The position numbers and the translations under genes are program-made. Shown in pieces: positions 35,373 to 44,314 of a stretch of DNA of 64,000 nucleotides. Below the pieces are notes generated by a model. That model ran no database searches. It worked only from the letters and a program-made list of their open reading frames with translations, and was not told the DNA's origin. Position 1 is the first letter of the stretch. Each line of letters begins with the position of its first letter. Origin of the DNA: Psychrobacter fozii (lineage in GTDB: Bacteria; Pseudomonadota; Gammaproteobacteria; Pseudomonadales; Moraxellaceae); contig NZ_QJSU01000006.1 in NCBI RefSeq assembly GCF_003217155.1, forward strand, positions 62,001 through 126,000, read 5' to 3'.

Positions 35373-35999
35373 TTAGGTCATCAAATACAACAATCCTAAA
35401 ACAAACAAAGCCGCCATAATCAACAGTAAAAAACTTAGTACTTTACTCGTCGTAGAGGACGCACCTGTACTTTCTTTTTTTACTTTAAATTTTTTGACAA
35501 CGTGCAGAACCATTTTTACATGCTCGATATTGTCTTCGAGATAATGCTCACCCTCTGGTACAAACCCTAGAGATTCGTAGAAGCTAATTAAGTAAGCTTG
35601 TGCAGAGATGATAATAGGGCGCTTTTTACCATATTTTTTACGGCAATGCGCAATGGCATGATTCATCATATCTCGTGCTAAACCGTCCCCTCGATGCGCG
35701 GCTAACACCAGCACTCTGCCAATAGAGGACATAGATGCATCGCTTACTTTGGTCGTAGCATCAGATGATGATAAGTTAGACCGTAACTTATTAAACTCAG
35801 GCGGGATAATGCGACAATACGCCACCAATGCCTCGTTCTGATGCGCAATCAAATGCAGACAATCAAAATCCAGCTCATCCATATCTTGATAAGCACAGTT
35901 TTGTTCGACCACAAACACTTGTGAGCGGGCTTTTAAAATATGATACAGATCAACAGAGGTTAACTCATCGAACGTTTTAATAGAAAAGGTACAGGTCAT
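35373..35999 (-). CDS. GNAT N-acetyltransferase (ElaA-like) with C-terminal membrane anchor
   Basis: Residues 1-160 resemble ElaA-type GNAT enzymes: LKARSQVFVVEQNCAYQDMDELD near 23-45 and the acetyl-CoA loop RVLVLAAHRGDGLARDMM near 95-112, then AQAYLISFYESLGFVPEGEHYLED. After a Lys/Ser-rich linker, residues about 186-207 form one hydrophobic helix (VLSFLLLIMAALFVLGLLYLM) at the very C-terminus. The enzyme therefore appears tail-anchored with the catalytic domain in the cytoplasm. ElaA proteins normally lack such a helix. The acetyl acceptor is unknown. Confidence 0.82.
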   Translation of the reverse strand: MTCTFSIKTFDELTSVDLYHILKARSQVFVVEQNCAYQDMDELDFDCLHLIAHQNEALVAYCRIIPPEFNKLRSNLSSSDATTKVSDASMSSIGRVLVLAAHRGDGLARDMMNHAIAHCRKKYGKKRPIIISAQAYLISFYESLGFVPEGEHYLEDNIEHVKMVLHVVKKFKVKKESTGASSTTSKVLSFLLLIMAALFVLGLLYLMT

Positions 36000-36118
36000 A
36001 ATTAAGCAGCTTTTAACGAATTGATCATTGAGGTTAAGTACAATATTAAATGGTGGTTAAATATTGGAACATTTCAAGTAATGCGCATTATAACGATTTA
36101 AGCACGTATTAACCATTC

Positions 36119-37972
36119 CTAACCATTTAGGGTTTGACTGATTTTGTCCAAGTTTAAGCTGTCTGACATCGCACTAAAGATTTCAAAATACTTGCCGCCT
36201 TTATCATATAGCGCTTCATGCGTGCCCGTTTCTACCACTTGGCCGTTTTCTATCACGACTAAGTCATCGGCATCGATGATTTGAGCAATATTATGTGAGA
36301 CCATAATCACGGTTCGGTCTTTTTTGATCAGATCTAAGCTCTTTTTGACCTGTTGACTAGCTATCGCATCTAGGCTAGCGGTAGGTTCATCCAAAAACAC
36401 AATGGGCGGATCTTTTAAAAACATACGTGCCAGTGCAATACGCTGCTGTTGACCACCGGACAGCGATTTTGCCGTGCTCTCATAGCCTTTGGCCAAAGCG
36501 ACAACTTGATCATGTATAGAGGCTTTTTTTGCCGCAATCACGATGTCTTCTTCACTAGCATTCATATTGCCGTAGCGAATATTTTCGCTAATAGTGCCAG
36601 AAAAAATATGATTACTTTGTAGCACCAGGCCAATGTTTTGGCGTAGCTCATGAGTGTTGCACTCTGCTAAATCATGCCCATCCAAATAAATCTTTCCAGC
36701 GTCCGGCTCATAAAACTTCACTAGCAAGCTAATAATTGTGCTTTTGCCAGCGCCAGAGAGGCCGACCAAAGCCGTAATACGATTGGGCCTGATGGTAAAG
36801 CTCACATCTTTTAAAGCCTGCGTGCCATTGGGGTAGGTGAAATCAACGTTTTTGAGTTCGATATGACCTTTTAAATCAGTGCTCTTGATACCATCGATAT
36901 TTTCGACTTGCTCATCGTCTTCTAGTATATCGAAGAACCCTTCGGCATAGGTCAATGCATTATTAATCTGATCATAGATACGGTGCAGCTGACGAATAGG
37001 AGCGGCGACATTCTGAAACAGCATGACATGAAACAAAATCATACCGATGGTCATCTCGCCTTTTAAGACAAAGTAGGAGGTCAGTAGAATAATGACCACT
37101 ACACCGATCTGCTCAATGAAAGTCTTTATCGCGTCATAAATGAAACCAATACTACGGATACGCAGTTGGTTGTCAGTCATGTCTTTTTGAATGGTGAAAT
37201 GTTTGTCAGCCTCAATCGACTCACGGACAAAGGACTTGACCACACTGATAGAGTTAATCAGTGAGATAACGAGACCGCTTTTGGCCTCTCTGAAATCTCG
37301 CATCTGTCGACGAAAGCCACGCAAACGTTGTGCTTGTTTTTGACTGATGAAAAAGTAAATCGGTATGATAATCAGACCGACCAGACCGATCCAAAAGTTG
37401 GTCGAAAACATAATAATAAGCGATACGGCAGCACTGGCAAACAGCGGTAGCATATCGATAAAAAAGTTTTGCACCAAGCTTGTGAGACTGTTTACGCCAT
37501 AGTCAATACGGGTTTGCAATTTACCACTATCGTTTTCGCTACTGGTATAAAACGCCATGCGATAGGTAAGGATGCGCTCGATGATGCGCTGAGACAAATC
37601 ACGTGATAGATTGATACGAATCTTTTCGCCAAAAAATCGCTGTCCAAACGATATAAATATTGAGAGTATCTCTTTGGTTAAGAGCACCGCACTAATAATG
37701 CCAAGCATGCGCAGGCCTGCTTCCCAAGGCTCGGTAAGCGTTGCGATTTCAGTCAATGTATCGACAGCATAACGCAGTACAAAGGCATTCACTTGCGCGG
37801 TGAACGAGCCGAGTACCGTCAACACCAACGTTAGTATAATTAATGTTTTGTAAGGCGCTGCAAATATAGCAAGCTTTTTGAGAATATCCCACAACAAAGC
37901 TCGCCGCTCAGTTTTCTTGAGCGGCGGCTGGTTGTTCAATGGGGTTTTGCTAAGTTTAGGAGTGGTCGACAT
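36119..37972 (-). CDS. ABC exporter, ATP-binding and permease in one chain (MsbA/MDR-like)
   Basis: This is a 617-residue half-transporter that works as a homodimer. Six TMs lie at about 35-330 and a nucleotide-binding domain at about 365-610. Walker A is GLSGAGKST (about 398-406), the Q-loop is in VLQSNHIFSG, the signature is LSGGQQQR and Walker B is PPIVFLDEPTASLD, followed by the H-loop VSHN. All catalytic residues are intact. The substrate could be lipid or drug. It lies 67 bases downstream of prpF on the same strand but is not functionally tied to propionate metabolism. Confidence 0.9.
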   Translation of the reverse strand: MSTTPKLSKTPLNNQPPLKKTERRALLWDILKKLAIFAAPYKTLIILTLVLTVLGSFTAQVNAFVLRYAVDTLTEIATLTEPWEAGLRMLGIISAVLLTKEILSIFISFGQRFFGEKIRINLSRDLSQRIIERILTYRMAFYTSSENDSGKLQTRIDYGVNSLTSLVQNFFIDMLPLFASAAVSLIIMFSTNFWIGLVGLIIIPIYFFISQKQAQRLRGFRRQMRDFREAKSGLVISLINSISVVKSFVRESIEADKHFTIQKDMTDNQLRIRSIGFIYDAIKTFIEQIGVVVIILLTSYFVLKGEMTIGMILFHVMLFQNVAAPIRQLHRIYDQINNALTYAEGFFDILEDDEQVENIDGIKSTDLKGHIELKNVDFTYPNGTQALKDVSFTIRPNRITALVGLSGAGKSTIISLLVKFYEPDAGKIYLDGHDLAECNTHELRQNIGLVLQSNHIFSGTISENIRYGNMNASEEDIVIAAKKASIHDQVVALAKGYESTAKSLSGGQQQRIALARMFLKDPPIVFLDEPTASLDAIASQQVKKSLDLIKKDRTVIMVSHNIAQIIDADDLVVIENGQVVETGTHEALYDKGGKYFEIFSAMSDSLNLDKISQTLNG

Positions 37973-38039
37973 TTTATTAGGTTAAAGTAAACGGTCTTAA
38001 AAAGCTATGGTGAATAACAACTATGCAGATAGTAGATGC

Positions 38040-39293
38040 TTAAAAAGCATCTGCTGGTACAAAGACTCCACCAACCATAATACGACGTGCTGAGCGACTC
38101 ATTGATACTTTTTTTGCTTGCCAGCGACCGTTGACTTGTTCTGTTTTCCCACCGACTAGCAACGTACCTGATGGGTGACCAAAACGCACTTCATTAAACT
38201 TCTGACCACCTGCTGCTTCGTTAACCAGTGTGCCTTGTGTGGTTGCCGCGGCGGCAATAGCGACTGCTGCTGTCCCCATCATAGCATGATGCAATTGACC
38301 CATACTCATAGCACGTACCACCAAATCAACCTCGCCAGCATCGACCGATTTGCCACTAGAGGCCGTATAGCTCTGTGCTGCACCCACCCAAGCGATTTTA
38401 GGAATATGCTGGCTGGTCTGCGCCTCGCTCACATCTTTAAACAATCCCATCGCCACACCGCCTTTGGCGCGAATCATCTCAAGTTTGGCAAGTGTCTCGC
38501 TGTCGCTATTAACGTCACCTTGTAATTCAGTGCCATTAAAGCCTAAGTCTTCTGCCTTTATAAAAATAGTCGGAATACCAGCGCTGATAAAAGTGGCTTT
38601 GACGCTGTCGGTAGTTAAGCCACAACCAGATACATCGAAGTCATCGACCAAGTTACCAGTAGGGAACATATCGCTAGTGGCATCCACAGGGTCGATAAAT
38701 TCAATTTTGACTTCAGCAGCAGGGAAAGTTACGCCGTCTAATTCAAAGTCGCCCGTCTCTTGAACTTGTACCTTATTTTTCTCATCTAAATAGACAGGCA
38801 CATGCGCAATAATCGTCTTACCGATGTTTTCTTGCCAAATGCGTACTTCACAAATACCGCTATCTGCATTGTCATTGATGCTGTTATTGATCTTATCAGC
38901 ATCAACCAGTCCCATATTAATGGCACAGGCACCAACCGCTGCAGTTAAATTGCCACAGTTTCCTGCCCAATCAATCATAGGTTTGGCAATATTGACTTGC
39001 CCAAACAAATAATTCACATCGTGATCTGATTTGTCAGAGGCCGATAAAATAACCGTCTTTGAAGTGCTAGAGCTACCATTACCCAAGCCGTCAATTTGTT
39101 TGCCGTAAGGGTCGGGGCTGCCTATGACACGTAGCAGAAACTTATCACGTGACTCGCCAGCGACTTGGCAACGCTCAGGTAAGTCAGACAGTTTAAAGAA
39201 TGTGCCTTTTGAGGTGCCACCACGCATATAGGTGGCAGGAACGGGTATTTGCGGGGCGAAAGAGGGTTTTGATTGAGAATTAGTTTGGGCCAC
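38040..39293 (-). CDS. prpF: 2-methylaconitate cis-trans isomerase PrpF
   Basis: It works with AcnD in the methylcitrate cycle, isomerising the trans-2-methylaconitate-type product so that hydration to 2-methylisocitrate can proceed. The 417 residues have the family start YMRGGTSKGTFF (about 22-33), GLGNGSSSTSKTV (about 65-77) and DWAGNCGNLTAAVGA near 113-127. These include the conserved lysine and cysteine of the active site. The start is GTG, preceded by AAAAGGA at a good distance. It is separated from acnD by the yefM-yoeB module. Confidence 0.93.
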   Translation of the reverse strand: MAQTNSQSKPSFAPQIPVPATYMRGGTSKGTFFKLSDLPERCQVAGESRDKFLLRVIGSPDPYGKQIDGLGNGSSSTSKTVILSASDKSDHDVNYLFGQVNIAKPMIDWAGNCGNLTAAVGACAINMGLVDADKINNSINDNADSGICEVRIWQENIGKTIIAHVPVYLDEKNKVQVQETGDFELDGVTFPAAEVKIEFIDPVDATSDMFPTGNLVDDFDVSGCGLTTDSVKATFISAGIPTIFIKAEDLGFNGTELQGDVNSDSETLAKLEMIRAKGGVAMGLFKDVSEAQTSQHIPKIAWVGAAQSYTASSGKSVDAGEVDLVVRAMSMGQLHHAMMGTAAVAIAAAATTQGTLVNEAAGGQKFNEVRFGHPSGTLLVGGKTEQVNGRWQAKKVSMSRSARRIMVGGVFVPADAF

Positions 39294-39380
39294 TGTATTA
39301 AGTCCTTTTTATATTGTTAATTGTTATAAGATTAGGTATGGTGCCATCAGCAAGTAAACATGTATGATTAAGAGCGCTCG

Positions 39381-39641
39381 TTAATAATGATAGCGACAAG
39401 AGATAATCGTCAGATAATTATCATCGACGGCATATACCAACCGATTGGCATCATCGATGCGTCTTGACCAAAATCCAGATAGGTTTTCTTTTAGAGGTTC
39501 AGGTTTACCAATACCTTCAAACGGATTACGCTTACATTCGGTGATGAGCTTATTGATACGTTTGAGTGTTTTTTTGTCTTGTGTTTGCCAGTATAGATAG
39601 TCTTTCCACGCAGCATCTGTCCATGCTAGTTGCTCACTCAT
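39381..39641 (-). CDS. yoeB: YoeB/Txe family ribosome-dependent mRNA interferase toxin
   Basis: This is an 86-residue RelE-superfamily toxin that cleaves mRNA at the ribosomal A site. WTDAAWKDYLYWQ near 6-18, PFEGIGKPEPLK near 39-50 and the C-terminal SGFWSRRIDDANRLVYA with SCRYHY carry the expected catalytic Glu, Arg, His and Tyr residues. The open frame begins at 39680 inside yefM. The ATG at 39641, with AAGGG upstream, gives the family-usual length of about 84-86 residues. It lies downstream of its antitoxin on the same strand. Confidence 0.92.
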   Translation of the reverse strand: MSEQLAWTDAAWKDYLYWQTQDKKTLKRINKLITECKRNPFEGIGKPEPLKENLSGFWSRRIDDANRLVYAVDDNYLTIISCRYHY

Positions 39642-39676
39642 TATTAGACCCTTTAGATTGATTAAAGCCTTTGAGT

Positions 39677-40003
39677 TCAAGCGTTCTCAATGTCGCTATC
39701 CGTATACTCACTGTCATCGCTGCTACCGTCACTTTTATCACTGCCTTCTGCCGTGTCAATTAGCTCACGTGTAACAGTCTTGCCAGCTTTATATTGGGCA
39801 ATAGATTCCGCTAAGTGTGCTGCATTGGCAGGAGATTTTAGTAGATAAACGGTTTCCATCAGGCTATTGTAATAATCAAGCGACATTACGACTGCATCAT
39901 CAGCGTCACGGCGGGTCACGATAGTGGCGTTGGCATCATCATTTACCGTATCTAGGACGGACTTTAGGTGCTTTCTGGCTTCTGAAAAACTAACGACTCT
40001 CAT
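39677..40003 (-). CDS. yefM: YefM family antitoxin (Phd/YefM)
   Basis: This is a 108-residue antitoxin and autorepressor. The N-terminal DNA-binding and dimer domain (MRVVSFSEARKHLKSVLDTV, then VTRRDADDAVVMSLDYYNSLMET) is canonical. The C-terminal 20 residues form an unusually acidic Ser/Asp-rich tail (about 88-105), longer than in E. coli YefM (83 residues). AAAGGAG precedes the ATG. A TGTACA-type operator lies just upstream. Confidence 0.92.
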   Translation of the reverse strand: MRVVSFSEARKHLKSVLDTVNDDANATIVTRRDADDAVVMSLDYYNSLMETVYLLKSPANAAHLAESIAQYKAGKTVTRELIDTAEGSDKSDGSSDDSEYTDSDIENA

Positions 40004-40021
40004 GGCTTACTCCTTTCATGA

Positions 40022-40053
40022 TGTACTTTATAACTTGTACAATATACAGTACA
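40022..40053 (-). promoter_or_regulatory. YefM-type operator with TGTACA cores
   Basis: TGTACA at 40036-40041 and AGTACA at 40048-40053 have centres 12 bases apart. That matches the spacing described for the E. coli yefM-yoeB operator. A third half-like core, TGTACT, is at 40022-40027. The site lies 19 to 50 bases upstream of the yefM start, where autorepression would act. Confidence 0.65.
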
Positions 40054-40145
40054 TATTACGCCATTAGTTAAGTAAACTCAATATTTAGCTACTATCTAAT
40101 ACTTAGGAGTAAGTAACAAAACTCAGTGTATAGCGTACAAAAGCA

Positions 40146-40181
40146 AATAAAAACCGATGCCATATCTCCATATAACATCGG
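40146..40181 (-). terminator. Intrinsic terminator after acnD
   Basis: Read on the minus strand, CCGATG and CATCGG (40154-40159 and 40176-40181) form a 6-bp stem with a 16-base loop followed by TTTTTA. It would end the prpC/acnD transcript before yefM. Confidence 0.65.
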
Positions 40182-40209
40182 CTCTTTGATTACTCAAAAC
40201 ATATAATAC

Positions 40210-42867
40210 TTAGACAATATCTAGCGTACCTTCGATAAACTCTTTAGCAAAACGTTGTAGCATACCGCCTGCATTGTACATTTTGACCTCATCAGCAGTA
40301 TCAAGTCGGCAGATAATTGGCGTCTCAGTAGTACTACCATCAGTACGATGAATCACCAAATTCATCAACCCGCCAGCAGAGACATCGCCTGTCACATCAA
40401 AGACTTCGGTACCGTTAATGCTTAAGGTCTCACGGGTGACACCTTGCTCGAACTGTAATGGTAATGCACCCATACCCACTAAGTTTTGACGATGAATACG
40501 CTCAAAGTCCTCAGCGACGACCACTTCTACACCAGCGAGACGAACACCTTTGGCTGCCCAATCACGGCTTGAGCCTTGACCATAACCATCACCTGCGATG
40601 ATGATGAGCGGCTGCTCACGGTTCATGTAGGTCTCAATCGCTTCCCACATACGCATGACTTGACCTTCTGGCTCAACACGCGCCAGTGAGCCTTGGATAA
40701 CCTCACCATCTTCATCACGCACCATTTCATTCAATAGCTTAGGGTTGGCAAAGGTGGCACGTTGTGCGGTTAAATGGTCACCGCGATGGGTGGCGTATGA
40801 GTTGTAATCCTCGGCAGGCAAGCCCATGGTATCTAAATACTCGCCAGCAGCTGATGCACCCAAGATCGCATTTGATGGCGACATATGGTCGGTCGTGATG
40901 TTATCACCCAACACTGCCAACGGACGCAAACCTGTTAGCGTATTCTTTTTCGCCATTTTGCCTTCCCAGTACGGTGGGCGGCGAATATAGGTCGTCATTT
41001 CACGCCAGTCATATAATGGGCTTAACGCTTTGCCTGTGTCTTTTTTGGCTTCATCAAACATAGGGATATAGACAGCATTGAATTGCTCAGGCTTAACTGC
41101 TTTGGCTACAATGGCGTCAACCTCATCATCATCAAACCAAATGTCTTTTAGATAGACATCATTGCCTTGTTGATCTTTGCCCAATGAGTCTTTTTCGATA
41201 TCAAAGCGAATGTTACCAGCGATGGCGTAAGCGATAACCAGTGGCGGCGATGCCAAGAATGCTTGCTTGGCATATGGATGGATACGACCGTCAAAGTTAC
41301 GGTTACCAGATAGCACTGCTGTGGTGAACAAATCATTATCAATGATTTCTTTTTCGATATCAGGGTCCAGTGCACCACTCATACCATTACAAGTGGTACA
41401 AGCAAAACCAACCACGTCAAAGCCAATCTCTTGTAGCTCAGGCATCAACCCAGCTTCTTCTAAATACATTTTTACCGTTTTTGAGCCGGGTGCTAATGAT
41501 GATTTCACCCAAGGTTTACGTAATAAGCCTTTGGCATTGGCGTTACGGGCGACGAGGCCTGCTGCTACCATATTTCGTGGGTTAGAGGTATTGGTACAGC
41601 TGGTAATTGCGGCGATAATCACGGCACCATCTGGCATCATGCCATCTTTTGGTTCAGGTAGCTTTTCATCAGCACCATGCGCAATACCTTTGGCAACCAA
41701 ATCAGTGGTGGACACACGTGCATGCGGACGCGAAGGGCCTGCCATATTACGTACCACGGCTGATAGATCAAACTCAAGCACGCGGGCGTACTCGGCTTTT
41801 TCCATACCGTCAGCCCAAAGACCTGTTTGCTTGGCATACTGTTCGACCAATTTAATCTGAGCCTCGGAACGACCAGTTAGGCGTAGATAGTCGATGGTTT
41901 GCTCATCGATATAGAACATCGCTGCGGTGGCACCATATTCTGGTGTCATGTTGGAGATAGACGCACGGTCGCCTACGGTTAATTGGCGCGCGCCGTCACC
42001 GAAGAATTCGATATAGGTAGAGACGACACCAGCATCACGCAAAAACTCAGTCATTGCCAGTACTAGATCCGTACCAGTAATGCCTTTTTGCAGTTTGCCC
42101 GTTAGTTTGACGCCAACGTAATCAGGTAGGCGCATATATGATGGATTGCCGAGCATGACGCTTTCAGCTTCTAATCCGCCAACACCGATGGAGATAACAC
42201 CCAACGCATCAACCATTGGCGTGTGGCTATCCGTACCAACCAAGGTATCGGCAAAAGCGACTTCTTCACCCGCTTTGTTTTTTACCACTTGTACGACAGG
42301 TGACATTTTCTCTAGGTTAATCTGATGCATGATGCCGTTACCTGGTGGTACGACATTCACATTATCAAAAGCGTACTGGCACCAGTTGATGAAGTGAAAA
42401 CGGTCATCATTACGGCGCTCTTCGATAGCACGGTTTTTCTCAAATGCATCTACTTCAAAGCCTGCGTGTTCAACAGCCAGTGAGTGGTCAACGATGAGCT
42501 GAGTCGGAACGATTGGGTTTACTTTGGATGGGTCACCACCTTGTTCAGCGATGGCATCACGTAGACCAGCCAAATCAACAAAAGCGGTCTGACCCAAGAT
42601 GTCATGACATACCACGCGGGCAGGGTACCAAGGAAAGTCGAGGTCTTGTTTGCCTTCGATATGTTGCTTTAGCGCATTGGTTAACTCTTCTGGTGGGCAA
42701 CGGCGAACCAAGTTTTCACACAATACCTTTGAGCAGAATGATAGCTTGTCATACGCGCCAGCTTCGATGTTTTCGACAGCCTCACGTGTATCAAAATAAT
42801 ATAAATCGGTGTCAGGCAGTGGCTTTTTAAAGGGTTCATTCATTGGTTGTACTAGTGCATTGTCCAT
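40210..42867 (-). CDS. acnD: 2-methylcitrate dehydratase, Fe/S-dependent (AcnD)
   Basis: This aconitase-family enzyme dehydrates 2-methylcitrate in propionate degradation and needs PrpF as partner. The 885 residues span the aconitase domains. The [4Fe-4S] ligands are at about 424 (ITSCTNTSNP) and at the CTTC pair near 490 (GFACTTCNGMSG). GDNITTDHMSPS and GYGQGSSRDWAAKG in the swivel domain carry substrate-binding residues. Its neighbours prpC and prpF assign it as AcnD and not general aconitase AcnA. AAAGGTG precedes the ATG. Confidence 0.93.
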   Translation of the reverse strand: MDNALVQPMNEPFKKPLPDTDLYYFDTREAVENIEAGAYDKLSFCSKVLCENLVRRCPPEELTNALKQHIEGKQDLDFPWYPARVVCHDILGQTAFVDLAGLRDAIAEQGGDPSKVNPIVPTQLIVDHSLAVEHAGFEVDAFEKNRAIEERRNDDRFHFINWCQYAFDNVNVVPPGNGIMHQINLEKMSPVVQVVKNKAGEEVAFADTLVGTDSHTPMVDALGVISIGVGGLEAESVMLGNPSYMRLPDYVGVKLTGKLQKGITGTDLVLAMTEFLRDAGVVSTYIEFFGDGARQLTVGDRASISNMTPEYGATAAMFYIDEQTIDYLRLTGRSEAQIKLVEQYAKQTGLWADGMEKAEYARVLEFDLSAVVRNMAGPSRPHARVSTTDLVAKGIAHGADEKLPEPKDGMMPDGAVIIAAITSCTNTSNPRNMVAAGLVARNANAKGLLRKPWVKSSLAPGSKTVKMYLEEAGLMPELQEIGFDVVGFACTTCNGMSGALDPDIEKEIIDNDLFTTAVLSGNRNFDGRIHPYAKQAFLASPPLVIAYAIAGNIRFDIEKDSLGKDQQGNDVYLKDIWFDDDEVDAIVAKAVKPEQFNAVYIPMFDEAKKDTGKALSPLYDWREMTTYIRRPPYWEGKMAKKNTLTGLRPLAVLGDNITTDHMSPSNAILGASAAGEYLDTMGLPAEDYNSYATHRGDHLTAQRATFANPKLLNEMVRDEDGEVIQGSLARVEPEGQVMRMWEAIETYMNREQPLIIIAGDGYGQGSSRDWAAKGVRLAGVEVVVAEDFERIHRQNLVGMGALPLQFEQGVTRETLSINGTEVFDVTGDVSAGGLMNLVIHRTDGSTTETPIICRLDTADEVKMYNAGGMLQRFAKEFIEGTLDIV

Positions 42868-43006
42868 AAGTCACCTTTGGCGGTTGGCTGGTTTAGATTA
42901 AAATTAATAAAAGATATTCTCTTAGCAAAATCGTTGGGTTTCTCATTTTTAGTGATAAAAAGACTTTGCTAAAAAAATGATATTGGGGTCATTAGGAAAA
43001 AGAAGT

Positions 43007-43044
43007 TTTAGCTGCCAAATATAAAAATATATTTAGCAGCTAAA
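43007..43044 (-). terminator. Hairpin after prpC
   Basis: TTTAGCTGC (43007-43015) pairs with GCAGCTAAA (43036-43044), nine base pairs. On the minus strand a T-rich stretch (CTTCTTTTT) follows. It may attenuate readthrough from prpC into acnD. Confidence 0.55.
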
Positions 43045-43090
43045 CAGGTTGTCGGTCATGACATATCATGCCAGATAACCAAAAGAGATA

Positions 43091-44218
43091 TTAACGCGCA
43101 CTCATATCTGGTACTGGACGTAACTCTTCACCAGTGTACTCTGCACTTGGGCGAATGATACGGTTGTTAGCACGTTGCTCAAACACATGAGATGCCCAGC
43201 CTGTTAAGCGAGAGCAAACAAAGATTGGTGTGAACAGTTTGGTAGGGATGCCCATAAAGTGATAGGCCGATGCATGGAAGAAATCAGCATTACAGAACAG
43301 TTTCTTCTCACGCCACATGACTTCTTCACAGCGTACTGATACTGGATATAACACTTCATCACCGACATCCGCTGCCAGTTTCTCAGCCCAACCTTTGATC
43401 ACGACATTGCGTGGATCTGACTCGCTATAGATCGCATGACCAAAGCCCATGATTTTGTCTTTGCGTGCTAGCATGCCCATCATTTCTGTCTCGGCTTCAT
43501 CAGGTGAGCTAAAGCCTTCAATCATATCCATCGCGGCTTCGTTCGCACCGCCATGCAAGTGACCACGTAATGAGCCAATCGCGCCTGTAATACAAGAATG
43601 AATGTCAGATAAAGTAGAAGCACAAACGCGAGCGGTAAAGGTTGAAGCGTTAAACTCATGCTCTGCGTACAAGATAAGAGACACGTTCATCACTTTTGTA
43701 TGTAGCTCGTTTGGTTTCTCACCTTTTAGCAGATGCAAGAAGTGACCACCAATGGTCTCATCATCCGTTTCGGTTTCGATACGCACGTTGTCATGCGTAA
43801 AGCGATACCAATAGTTGATAATCGATGGGAAAACAGCAAGCATGCGATCGGTTTGATCGTTTTCTTCTGCAAAGTCCATTTCTGTCTCAAGGTTGCCAAG
43901 CATAGAGCAACCAGTACGCAATACATCCATTGGATGTGCGGTCGCTGGAATACGCTCTAATACGTCTTTTAGTGCTTGTGGTAGACCGCGCAATCCTTTT
44001 AGCTTGGTCTGGTAAGCATCAAGCTCAGTTTGGTTTGGCAAGTTGCCATAAAGTAGCAAGTAGGCCACTTCTTCAAAAATGCATTTGTCTGCCAGTTCTG
44101 ACACGTCGTAACCGCGATACGTCAGACCTGAGCCTGATTTTCCAACGGTAGATAGTGCCGTCTTGCCAGCGACTTGACCGCGTAGACCTGCGCCTGAAAG
44201 TTCTTTCTGTGCTGCCAT
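43091..44218 (-). CDS. prpC: 2-methylcitrate synthase
   Basis: It condenses propionyl-CoA with oxaloacetate to 2-methylcitrate. The 375 residues are typical of PrpC and shorter than GltA citrate synthases. The citrate-synthase active-site regions are visible: HPMDVLRTG near 97, SLRGHLHGGANEAAM near 215-229 and KIMGFGHAIY near 253-262, followed by the catalytic Asp region (FHASAYHFMGIPTKLFTPIF). AAAGGAA precedes the ATG. The order prpB - lipoprotein - prpC - acnD on one strand fits a methylcitrate operon. Confidence 0.94.
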   Translation of the reverse strand: MAAQKELSGAGLRGQVAGKTALSTVGKSGSGLTYRGYDVSELADKCIFEEVAYLLLYGNLPNQTELDAYQTKLKGLRGLPQALKDVLERIPATAHPMDVLRTGCSMLGNLETEMDFAEENDQTDRMLAVFPSIINYWYRFTHDNVRIETETDDETIGGHFLHLLKGEKPNELHTKVMNVSLILYAEHEFNASTFTARVCASTLSDIHSCITGAIGSLRGHLHGGANEAAMDMIEGFSSPDEAETEMMGMLARKDKIMGFGHAIYSESDPRNVVIKGWAEKLAADVGDEVLYPVSVRCEEVMWREKKLFCNADFFHASAYHFMGIPTKLFTPIFVCSRLTGWASHVFEQRANNRIIRPSAEYTGEELRPVPDMSAR

Positions 44219-44314
44219 GATTAAATTCCTTTTGTGGGTAGCTTTTTTGGGTGAAAACGGTGTTTCTGATAATACTTTTATTGGTTAATGACTGACTATA
44301 GCGCCAGTTGAGCG

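Noticed and set aside
41267..41860. A 197-codon plus-strand frame inside acnD
   Set aside because: It is a shadow of the conserved aconitase coding sequence, with low-complexity Ser/Ala composition typical of antisense frames.
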